Origin: Yponomeuta sedellus
Taxonomy: Eukaryota; Arthropoda; Insecta; Lepidoptera; Yponomeutidae
Direction: 5' to 3'
NCBI GenBank assembly: GCA_934045075.1
Contig: OW203726.1
Span: 17,857,988-17,921,987 of the forward strand
DNA: 64,000 nt
Made by a program: the position numbers and the translations under genes. The notes under the pieces are model-generated. The model had not been told where the DNA came from, did no database searches, and saw only the letters and a list, made by a program, of their open reading frames with translations. Shown here in pieces: positions 46,515 through 55,380 of this stretch. The stretch's first letter is position 1. The number at the start of each line of letters is the position of its first letter.

Positions 46515-46727
46515 CAGTGCGTTCACATTAACTTGACGCGTGAGAGAATTGGTAACAAGGACATAACATGTGAATTAGCTTTTGGACCTAATCGGAAGAT
46601 GGTAAAACAAGTCCTCAATCCTTTTATTTTCCCCAAGTAATGGGAATGATTTCTTATTTAGCATGGTAACAGTAAACATCTCAGTGCTACCAATTCTCTC
46701 ACGCGTCAAGTTAATGTGAACGCACTA
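46515..46727. mobile_element. TA-flanked MITE, family B (copy 2)
   Basis: 213 bp, nearly identical to 34456-34668. Ends CAGTGCGTTCACATTAACTT and its mirror, with TA on both sides. It lies only 27 bp beyond the 3' end of Kazal gene 2 exon 5. Confidence 0.9.
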
Positions 46728-46754
46728 TACATAAATAATATGATTTGTCCGCAC

Positions 46755-46907
46755 CTTCATATATTACCTTTACTTTTGCAATGTTGGTAGCGACACATTT
46801 GTTAGGGTAGGTGCGCCCATTGCTACCACAGACTGGCCATCGATCTGCTGTGCACACTACTCTGGACCCACGTTTTGGATATCTCTTACTGTGGTGTAAG
46901 CACGGGC
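46755..46907 (-). CDS. Kazal gene 2 exon 5 (domain 4, P1 = Ala)
   Basis: 153 nt after CTGCTCAG. Encodes [20 protein letters not shown] and [16 protein letters not shown], ending KVIYEG. The linker between its first two cysteines is longer and basic. The presumed donor GTGCGG is weak; reading through it adds 13 residues and stops inside the MITE at 46711-46713. Confidence 0.8.
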
Positions 46908-49900
46908 CTGAGCAGAAAAAAAATGCGCTAAAGGACTATTCAATCCATTCCACTCACAAATTAGACAGGTAATTCCACTTCACACTTCAATCTAAAATAA
47001 TCCGTAGCTATCCTTCAGTAAACGCTCGTGGCCGGTGGCTTAGTTGAACCGAGTGATTAAAATCAATCACTTGAGTTAGGCAACAACTGGAGCGGTCAGG
47101 TGCAGGATGGGTGACCGTCCCGTGACCACCGCTAGTGGCATTTTTCCGAGCGCTTCCGTGCTTCGCAAGGCACGTTAAGCTGTTGGTGCCGGCTGTCATG
47201 TAATGGCAGACGTTAAAATGTCAGATGCGGCTTGACAACTTCTGACAGGCCCGCCACTGTCTTACAATCCTCCACCAACCCGGACTTGGCCCACGTGGTG
47301 GAGTGTAGCCTAACCTTTCTGCGATGCAGAAAGAGACCCGTATCCCAGTAGTGGGGATATACAAGGATTGATATCGATCCTTCAGTTTGCCATTGCAGCA
47401 ACAGATTCACACAAATCCAGACAAATCTCTTTCACTTCGTCAACATGCATCAGTCGTCGATCTTAGTGCGTTTTATATTTTAGTTCCTTTCAAGCAATCC
47501 TTATCACCATGAAGTAGGGACTATACTTGCTGAATCCAAAGGTCTTATTTCGTGAAACGCACTCGACGTCTGCATTTTCTACTTCACGTTCGTTTCCGTC
47601 CGTAGGTTTTGCTATTGACACCGCAGTATAGGTGTACCTAAATATTGACATTTACATGACAAAAGATATCTATAGTCATTTATTTAAATCCAGACAAGAA
47701 ATTAAATAAGCCAATCCGCATTTAAATCAATAATGATGTGTTGCTTACCAAAGTATCAGTTCAAAAATATCGATCGTCCGTTAAAGAAAGGCTAAAAATC
47801 GAGTGGTCAAGTACGTGTCGAACGTTCTCGTTACTTACCGTCGTGCAAAATCTTTACGTCTGCATTTTCTGCTTCACATTTATTTCCATAGGTTTTGCCG
47901 TCAACACCGCAGAGTAGGTGTAAAATCTTGAAGCACTGCTTTTGACATTTACCTGGGAAAAGATATCGATCGTCATTGGTCTAAGTACATCCGGATTGAC
48001 TTACAAAAAATCAAGAAAGTCAATAAAGTGTAGTGCTTACGAAAGTTTTAGTTAAAAAATATCGATGGTCTGAGGCTAAAAATCGAGAGGTCAAGTACGT
48101 GTCACATTCGTTCGCGTAGGTTTTTCCATTCATATGGATTCCGCTGATATGGCTTCCGGTAGTACCCTATTACCTAGTGCCAATCGGCCCACCCATAACA
48201 ATGGTTTTTAATGTTTGTTGGTTCAAGGTCAGAATTTAACAGAGTGAAGACGTACCAAATCACTGCTATACAGGGTGTCTCATTCAAATCGGTCAGTATG
48301 GGAAAGTCTGAAACTAGAAATCTATCTAAATAGAAATAGTGTAGGTTTTTTTCAAAACATCCGGTTTCGATTCCCGAACGGAGTACAGATGTTTTTTAAA
48401 ATGTATGAATGCAGTTTTTCTTGTTATTAAAATCGATGACATGGTTCCTCAGAACAGATGTTCGTATGTCTTAAAGTTTCAGACTTTCCCATACTGACCG
48501 ATTTGAATGAGACACCCTGTATAGACATTAAATAATAAACAATAGACTAAGATAAAGAACTTAGCCTATTGTCTTATATCTAGTCGATTATATAGAATAA
48601 TATAGATTTTTCTATATAATCGACTAGATATTATAATGCTTCAAAACAATTAAGAGGATAAAATTAATATTTACTTACTTACCGCATAAGAATGTGTCTC
48701 CGTCTAGTGACGGAGACACATTTTTATAAACTTAGTAGTTCTGTGACCCATAGGAGGACGCAGAACTATCATGTGAACAATCGTATTATTATCGGATAGC
48801 AATGTGGGATGAAAAGATTGGTCATAAATTTAAAAAAACATATTTTCTTAAAACACCTTTCACCATATTGTCCAACAAACTACGTTTTAGAGGAATCGTT
48901 TTTTTTTTTAAATTAGGATCCGTACTAATTTTTTGCTTCGATAATAATATGATTGTAGACTGTATGACTTAACGTTGGTACCTTTATGTAGAATCTTCAC
49001 TTTAGCAATCTTCGTGGCCGTACACTTGTTCGGGTAAGTTATCTTATCAACGCCGCAGACTGGAACACGTTCGTATGTGCAGACGGCCCGTTTGGTGCTG
49101 CGACATGCGCCTAGAAATTTTTTTTAAAGCAACAGAAATCAATCAATCAGCCCGCACTTGTCCATTGCTGGATTGGGCTCCCCAAAAACCTCGATACCCT
49201 CATCCAGCCGATCCAACCGAATAAACGATCTGCTTCAGTACCTACATCGGTCAAGCGAACTAGACCGCATTTCGAAAAAACTCCAATCTTTGACAATTTG
49301 ATAAATATTGGGCACTGGGAACTGAGTGATTGGAATCAATCACTCCGACTCGAATCAGGTGCTGGCCGGGTGACCATCCCGTGACATTTTTTCCTAGCAC
49401 TTCCGTGCATTGCAAGGCACGTTAAGCCGTTGGTACCGGCTGTCACTTAATGCCATGTCAGAGGCGTTACGGGTGGCTTGATAACTTCTGACAGTAAGGC
49501 CCGCCACTGCCTTACATAGAATTGCTACTATAACGAACTCAACCATTGATATCAATCCTTTGCATGTCCCAACTCTGGGACACGGGTCTCTTCCTACATC
49601 GCAGGAGCGTTAGGCCATACTCCACCACGGGGGCCAATTTTGGGTCGATGGAGACTCGTGCCCCAGCAGTTGGGACATGCAAAGGATTTCTAGCAATGGT
49701 TGAGTTGGTTATAGTAGCAATTCTATTCGCTAACATGAATTAAGAAAAACATCATGAGAAAAACTGAGTGCCTAAGGGGTTCAAATACCTCTGAAATTGC
49801 CAATCCGCGGCGAGCACGCGTGTTAATTAAGCCCTCTGAGAGAAGGATTGTGCGCTGCAGTGAGACGTTTATAAATTACATATAAAATGGTTTGGAAGGG

Positions 49901-52900
49901 AAGAGAACGTTTTCATTTTAATACCTTTGAATTTTGCAAATACCTACTGTAAATTAAAGGTTTCATCCCAAGAAAAGGAATTTAAAATTCCATCACGCAT
50001 TGTAGGTACTCCAAGCAAGCATTGGGATCTCTAATGAGCGTAGCACTAGTCTACGGCGGATAATAAATTACCACGTATTGGCGATAATAGAAAAATTGGC
50101 CATTATATGATTATATCCACGTGGCTTTCTGGCAGTAAATAGGTAGTAGGTACGAGTATATTAACATTTTATAAATCCAGTTTCCTACCCCTATATGCAA
50201 TCTTGACTTTATTGAACTTAGTAGCAACACATTCGTTGGCGTAGGTGTGCCCATCTACTCCGCAAACTGGCGCCCACTCCTTGGTGCAAAATGTTCCGGC
50301 ATCAGGCACACGGGCCGAAATTCTGTAAACTACAAAGATAGGTACGGAACATTACATTATACAAAGTCACGTCTGTATCCCGGGGGGTAAGCAGAGACTA
50401 AAGTTTCAATAAAAATAAAGGTAGTGATTTTATATACTTACAGGTTTTTTCACAAAGGGTAGAAAGGAAGTTTATTCTACATATGTATTGATCTTAAGAC
50501 AGTCCTCAGAAGTAGTTTAAATAGTGTGTTGTAAAGGGAAAGACGTAACGACATACTATTCAATCAGTCACAAAAATATTATGAGACCTTAATAAAAAAA
50601 ACATAGTACGTATATTATGATTTAATTTAAAAAGTTAAAATTCAATGAATAAACCAAATAATAATTAACAGTGGTGGAATACTCCACCACAGGCACGGGT
50701 CTCTTCCTGCGATGCAGGAAGAGATCGGTGCCCCAGCAGTGGGGACATACAAGGGTTGATAACGAATATTAACCGTGAGTTTTAACCTTTTTCTAAAATG
50801 GACCGCATCATACATTTTGTTACGTGCAAGTCGTGACATCATAGTATGAGTACAATTTGTACTGCGCGTTTTTGTACCACGTGACTATTTTAGTCACGTG
50901 GTACAATATGTTACGTAATTTTTCTATTTACATTTTTCAGAAAAAAGAGGAGTTTTATGGTGTTTCTGCTTTGAAGTGCACTGTTTCATTGTTAGATGGA
51001 TGGATAGTGAAGAATGATCTCAAAGAATGCGGAGCCTCTATACGAGGGCTGCTACTTATGTATGCGGAATAGAAAAAATAAACAAATGTATATGGCTAAA
51101 TATGCTTTTATTGTTTTTCAAAGTATTCTCCACTATGATCGATGCACTTTTGCATTCGATGAAACCAATTTGTATAACACTTTTCCCACTCTGATTGAGG
51201 TATCTCCAAAACGTGCTGTTTGAACGCATCTACGGCATTTTCACGGGTCGAAAATCGTTGACCACGTAATTTATTCTTTACAATTGGGAATAAATAGAAA
51301 TCATTGGGAGCCAAATCAGGGCTGTACGGTAGATGACCCATCAATTCTATTTTTTGACCATCCAAAAATGTAGGTAGGTACTTAGTTGTTTCCTGAGATG
51401 TATGACATTGTCATGGTGAAGTATGATTCTGCGTCGCTGGTTGTTTTGGCGTATTTCGTCAATACTTCTGGCAAAATGGTCGTGTACCACTCCGAATTAA
51501 CCGTTCTGCGATTCTCCAGTGGTATTGTAGCCACATGGCCATTAATACCAAAAAAACAGGCCACCATTTGCTTTACAGTGCTTTTTGCACGGGCCACTTT
51601 CGTCGGGTTCGGCTCATTTTGAAACACCCAAACTGTTGATTGTTGTTTAGTTTCGGGATCGTACGCGTAGATCCAGGATTCGTCACCTGTGTAGATATTA
51701 TAAACAGATTTTGAGTCGCCTCCGTTGAATTTTTTTAAAGTTTTCTTGCACCATTCGACGCGATCATCTTTTTGATCCTGAGGTTGTGCGGGATCCAACG
51801 CGAACAACATTTTTTTACAGACAAATGTTCATGTAATATTCTATGAATGCTCGTCATACATATGCCTAGAATAGCCTCTATCTCGCGATACGTAACATGG
51901 CGGTCTTGCATTATTAGTTTTCGCACAGCTTCAATATTTTGTGGCACAACCACCGATTTTGTCGTCCGTGAGCTTACTGCGCCCGCGATTAAACTCACTA
52001 AACCAGTGATAGGTACGAGTACACAGTCGTTTTTTATGGAGCTTCACCACCAAAAGTCGAAGTTAATTGATCTACAGTCTATTTATTCTTACTTGTCCAA
52101 TTTAGTAAACAAGATTCTACCCGTAAACTGTAACTTTTTAGTCCAAAACTGCCATATTTACATAAATTAAGTAACTTGGAACACTCTTTTAGATAACACG
52201 CTGCCAATTTTATAACCGTAGGTAGTTCATGATAGTTCATGAATTTGCGAGAAAAAGTCTTGTTTAGGCATGTAATCTCAATTTTAAGGTTAGGTTAGGT
52301 TAGAATCTTGTTTACTAAATTGGACAAGTAAGAATAAATAGACAGTACGCACTGTTGTTGCGTTAAACCACGTCGAAAATCGTAATAAATCATAGCACGA
52401 ATATTTTCACGAGTGAGTTCCATATTTCAGCGATATGACATTTTAAACCCAACAAAAACAAAACACTAACGTACCTATATAAGAGAAAAATATTAGCGGC
52501 CAGTATTCAAAAAAAGAACTAATTTGACCATGGAGGTCAGACATTGCGTTTAAAATTATTGGAATCCCAGATTCCGCATACATAAGTAGCAGCCTATGTA
52601 TAAACGAGGTCATGAATGAATGAAGGAAAGCTGACCCCACCGCCATGTGGGATTGAAGCTGGGAAAAGAGACAGCGAAAGAGAGGCTCTGTTTTGTTTAA
52701 TTTTATTGTTCTGAGGGATCTGTTTGATAGATAAATAACGCTATATAAAGCTGGCCGCAGACGCACGGTTTCCTGATTAGGTTTCCTAATTCAGATTCGG
52801 AAACCTGAATGCTCGTCTTTGGTATTATTTTCCTCCCGGAATTTGTCAGAGCGTGTGCGCCTTGTTGAAATTTTAATACGGTACCTATGTGATACGAAAG

Positions 52901-53465
52901 ACGTGCATTCAGGTTTCCGAATCTGAATTACCTACTGATTAGAAAACATAACCAGGAAACCGTGCGCCTGCGGCCAGATTTATGTAATATAATAATATAT
53001 ATTTATGGACATATTACACAGATCTCGTTAGCCCTATACTAAGTACAACTAAATGACTTGTGTTATAGGTGCTAACTCGACGATAGATTTATTACAATAA
53101 ATACATAGATAACATCCAAGACCCGAGACAAACTAGAAAAGTTCGTTTCCTAGTTTGACCCGGCCGGGGATCAAACCCGAGACCTTCGGTTTTACAGTCA
53201 GCGTGCCAAACCGCTGCGCCACCGAGGCCGTCAGATGTAAGCATAATCTTTTTCTATTAAATTATTCTAGAAAATGATTCACGAATTCAATAGAACTGAG
53301 TGCGAGATAGGTATCATGAACTCTGATATTTAGATAAAAATTATAATCCGAGAGAAAACTAACAGAATGTTGCCAAAAAGTCGGATTGGGGTGTCTTAAT
53401 AACTTTATAGATAAGTAAGTGCCTACTTACTTACCTAAAGCACAGAATATTAATATCTTCAACAT
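46755..53465 (-). CDS. Secreted multi-Kazal serine protease inhibitor, gene 2 (3' end not found)
   Basis: Minus exons 53465-53435, 50329-50189, 49110-48982, 47952-47839 and 46907-46755 join in phase. The start [20 protein letters not shown] is a signal peptide, so the product is secreted. Four Kazal-type domains follow with P1 residues K, Y, K, A by alignment. As in gene 1, all internal exons are phase 1-1, each domain lacks the first and fifth classical cysteines, and its last cysteine is encoded by the next exon. A broken domain copy (47557-47657) lies between exons 4 and 5. Intron 1 (3.1 kb) carries a dead mariner. A MITE 27 bp past exon 5 may have affected the 3' end. Two genes are inferred because each has its own signal exon; alternative first exons of one transcription unit are possible. 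Confidence 0.8.
47028..47373 (+). repeat. 5S-derived SINE, best full copy
   Basis: The head at 47035-47150 contains AGTTAGGCAACAACTGGAGC, GGTCAGGTGCAGGATGGGTG and ACCGTCCCGTGACCACC. These correspond in order and spacing to the A box and C box of the 5S rRNA internal promoter. The body continues CGCTTCCGTGCTTCGCAAGG and ends GGGGATATACAAGGATTGAT. At least seven more copies or fragments occur in the window. Confidence 0.75.
47557..47657 (-). pseudogene. Kazal pseudo-exon
   Basis: Clearly a copy of exon 4 (AAATGTCAA, CTGCGGTGTC, AATGCAGACGTC are kept). The acceptor CCAG has become TCAT, TAG stops appear in the conserved frame, and small indels shift the frame. It cannot contribute a domain. Confidence 0.85.
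47839..47952 (-). CDS. Kazal gene 2 exon 4 (domain 3, P1 = Lys)
   Basis: 114 nt after TTTTCCCAG. Encodes [20 protein letters not shown] and [16 protein letters not shown]. Central unit of a roughly 280-bp tandem array, with a pseudo-exon to its left and a relic to its right. The usual PVCG is LLCG here. Confidence 0.85.
48102..48132 (-). pseudogene. Kazal exon relic
   Basis: About 30 bp reads [12 protein letters not shown] on minus (GGAAAAACCTACGCGAACGA). It is preceded by the same intronic CTCGATTTTTAGCC flank that lies beside exon 4, 280 bp away. Remnant of a third tandem copy. Confidence 0.65.
48271..48519. mobile_element. MITE with 45-bp terminal inverted repeats (CAGGGTGTCTCATTC)
   Basis: 249 bp. 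The first 45 bp (CAGGGTGTCTCATTCAAATC and on) are mirrored exactly at the right end. TA flanks both sides. The interior has no ORF. In Kazal gene 2 intron 3. Confidence 0.9.
48578..48629. repeat. Perfect 19-bp inverted repeat
   Basis: ATCTAGTCGATTATATAGA and its mirror, with a 14-nt AT loop. A second hairpin, AATGTGTCTCCGTC/GACGGAGACACATT, lies at 48691-48722. Confidence 0.75.
48982..49110 (-). CDS. Kazal gene 2 exon 3 (domain 2, P1 = Tyr)
   Basis: 129 nt after ATTTCTAG. Encodes [20 protein letters not shown] and ITYPNKC, ending KILHKG. P1 tyrosine would suit a chymotrypsin-like enzyme. Confidence 0.88.
49318..49530 (+). repeat. 5S-derived SINE, degraded copy
   Basis: GAGTGATTGGAATCAATCAC, GGGTGACCATCCCGTGAC and GGCTTGATAACTTCTGACAG in order; part of the 5S-like head is deleted. 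Confidence 0.6.
49553..49690. repeat. Palindromic pair of 5S-SINE 3' ends
   Basis: ATCAATCCTTTGCATGTCCC at the left is mirrored by GGGACATGCAAAGGAT at the right, so two element ends face each other. A SINE body fragment (AACATCATGAGAAAAACTGA) follows at 49742-49870. Confidence 0.65.
50189..50329 (-). CDS. Kazal gene 2 exon 2 (domain 1, P1 = Lys)
   Basis: 141 nt after TTTGTAG. Encodes [20 protein letters not shown] and [14 protein letters not shown], ending KIAYRG. The first residues complete the signal peptide. Confidence 0.88.
50673..50765 (+). repeat. 5S-derived SINE 3' fragment with inverted piece
   Basis: GGTCTCTTCCTGCGATGCAG followed by its mirror, then GTGGGGACATACAAGGGTTG. Confidence 0.5.
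50872..50907. repeat. Perfect palindrome (TTGTACCACGTGACT)
   Basis: TTGTACCACGTGACT and AGTCACGTGGTACAA around a short ATTTT centre. Contains two CACGTG E-box cores. Confidence 0.75.
51039..52602 (-). mobile_element. mariner transposon with a nested MITE, inactive
   Basis: Terminal inverted repeats include GGCTGCTACTTATGTATGCG at the left and its mirror at 52571-52593. Removing the nested MITE (52075-52345) leaves about 1.3 kb, the usual mariner size. The transposase reads on minus in three frames: [19 protein letters not shown] at the start; the HTH part ([20 protein letters not shown]); [12 protein letters not shown] with the first catalytic Asp; HHDN with the second, in a shifted frame; and [14 protein letters not shown] with the third. 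Frameshifts and the insertion make it dead. It sits in Kazal gene 2 intron 1. Confidence 0.9.
52075..52345. mobile_element. TA-flanked MITE, family A (copy 3), nested in mariner
   Basis: Same terminal repeats as 18676-18922, 271 bp with a small internal expansion (GGTTAGGTTAGGTTAG). It interrupts the mariner transposase near its N-terminus, so it inserted later than the mariner. Confidence 0.9.
52751..52977. mobile_element. MITE with CTGGCCGCAGACGCACGG ends
   Basis: 227 bp. The ends CTGGCCGCAG.CGCACGGTTTCCTG are mirrored at the right. The inner ATTCAGATTCGGAAACCTGA is also inverted. Confidence 0.85.
53000..53233 (-). repeat. tRNA-headed SINE, family P (copy 1)
   Basis: Minus head GGTGGCGCAGCGGTTTGGCA with the B box GGGTTTGATCCCCGGC. 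Body CAAACTAGGAAACGAACTTT to TAATATGTCCATAAATA. Sister copy at 61012-61247. Confidence 0.8.
53435..53465 (-). CDS. Kazal gene 2 exon 1 (signal peptide start)
   Basis: 31 nt encoding [10 protein letters not shown] before GTAAGTAAG, phase 1. Exactly the design of gene 1 exon 1. The ATG lies about 50 bp after a possible initiator. Confidence 0.78.
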
Positions 53466-53513
53466 AATGCGAGGACTGCCTTCTCCTTTGTGGTTGAGGA
53501 GGACTATTAAATT

Positions 53514-53520
53514 CAACTGA
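53514..53520 (-). promoter_or_regulatory. Possible initiator of Kazal gene 2
   Basis: TCAGTTG on minus matches the arthropod initiator core TCAGT, about 50 bp upstream of the ATG. No TATA box is evident 25-35 bp further upstream. Confidence 0.3.
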
Positions 53521-55328
53521 CCGATTAGGTGATTGTTAGATTTTGGGTAAAATTGGTACCCTGGCTATGCGTGTTTTATTTGTGTGGTACCGTATCTAAT
53601 ATAGCAAGGTTATGTGCTGTGCAATATTAATTCCCATTAGAGCCATTGGTTAAGGCGTAGATAAGGTAAGTACCTATAATTGTTAAAGGTGGAAATGTTG
53701 AGCGTGAGTTTTCAAGTTAGGTACCTGTCTCTGAGCGTGTTTGCCATACACGAATATGGCAAGAACGTTTTACCCAGACATCCTTCAACATATACCAAGG
53801 TATATGGCAGAATATGGGTGACAGTAGCAGCCACGTAGCAGTGACTTTCGTGTAGGTGGCAGCCGACCACCTGTCAGGGCTTGACTGAATTCTATGCATT
53901 AAAATGTGAAAATGACTTTGCTTAATTAATTCCGCCAAAAATCCCACAAGCACCAAGACACGAACACATCACCACCATCGTGTCTTGCTTCTTCTTGAAA
54001 AAGTGGCAGGGAGTAGGGAGGGCGGTGCATTAACTAACCGCATGGTGTTTGTGGGATTTTTGGCGGAATTTAGCAAAGTAATTTTGCTAAATTCCGCTAT
54101 TATGGATTTCCGCTCTGTGTGGTGTCGCGGCCTAGAAAATAGCACCAACACAATTCTTCCCGCGCGTGTTGTAAAAGGCGACTAAGAGACACAAACCGGG
54201 GGGGTGGGCAGCAGCGCCCCCTGCGGTACAATTCCACCGAACTGCGATCCCCAACCCGCATGCCCAGCGTGGGGATTATGGGTATTACACCCTATGATAG
54301 CACAACGTGGCGCTCTTTAGGGGATGGCTATGTCCAGCAGTGGACTAGTACCTATAGCCTGACGATGATGTTGACGGATTTCCGCAAAGTAACGCCTGAT
54401 TCCATACAATATCGAATTCTATTCTACAGGGCCATGTCTCATAAATAAAACTACAAAGCCGCAGATTAACAAGTAAAAGTTTGTCGAATTTTCGGTATAA
54501 AGACTATAAGGAGAACTACTCGGAACAATTGATCAAACTTTCAAATTCAAACAAGTGATCACATAAGTGTGCACATGTGTGGCACGGACATTCTATACTA
54601 TGTCCTAAGTATATTTGAACACTTAAGTGCGCTTTGCCGATCCGTGTCGGTTTTTTAGCACACATCAGTCAGTGTGCCTGCCCAGTTGCGCGAGCACAGG
54701 TGCATTATTATGTAAGTGTCCACTGAGTTGAGTGACGTTGATTTTTACTTTTTTTTAAGCTACTCCAGCTGTCAAATGCATACATTTTTTGACACAGGCA
54801 GGAGTCGTCTAAATGCTTCTCTCGATAGAGTCGAGTGCTACGTAATAGGAGGGCTGAACAGCTATGCGCGACCGTCGCCGTGGAAGACTGAGAACTGTGA
54901 GCTCAAAGGTGTGAAACATCTGGCAGATACAACAACATGTGACCAATGTGTGAACAGTCTTCATAGAAGTGGTCACTTGTTTGAACATCTATCTGGCGCC
55001 ACCGCCGGCATGAGGAGAACCGTTGGGTACCTACGAGGCCGGCGACGCGTGCCAATCTTTTATCCAGTACATACGTAGGTAAAAATCGGGGACGATGAAC
55101 GGCTCGTCGCCAGGGTTAGTAAAACAAAAAAAACTTGAGAAAACCGATCAAAAGGGCCAACGTGTAGCAGTGCTGATTCCGAAAGCAAATACGGAACGTA
55201 GCGCTAAGTTCTTTTGTTTGGGCAACTTTGACACTTTTGACAGATGTTGACAGATCGTGAATTCGATCATTTGCTTGCGTTTGTTTTCGTCAGAAATTGT
55301 CTACAAATCCCTCTAAAATCACGCTAAA
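53521..55328. other. Intergenic region between Kazal gene 2 and ECM29
   Basis: The two genes are divergent here. An inverted repeat at 53909-54100 (TCCGCCAAAAATCCCACAA and its mirror, plus the small hairpin TTTAGCAAAGTAATTTTGCTA) suggests a MITE. A common repeat end (GGGATTATGGGTATTACACC) lies at about 54190-54350. The last 250 bp should hold the ECM29 promoter; no motif stands out. Confidence 0.5.
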
Positions 55329-55380
55329 ATGTCGGAAATGGAAGTAACCGACGGCGAAAACGATTGTGCGAACAATTTGT
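55329..55380 (+). CDS. ECPAS: ECM29 exon 1 (start codon)
   Basis: 52 nt, ATG in AAAATGTCG context, acidic leader of 17 residues, phase 1 at GTAAGT. Confidence 0.8.
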
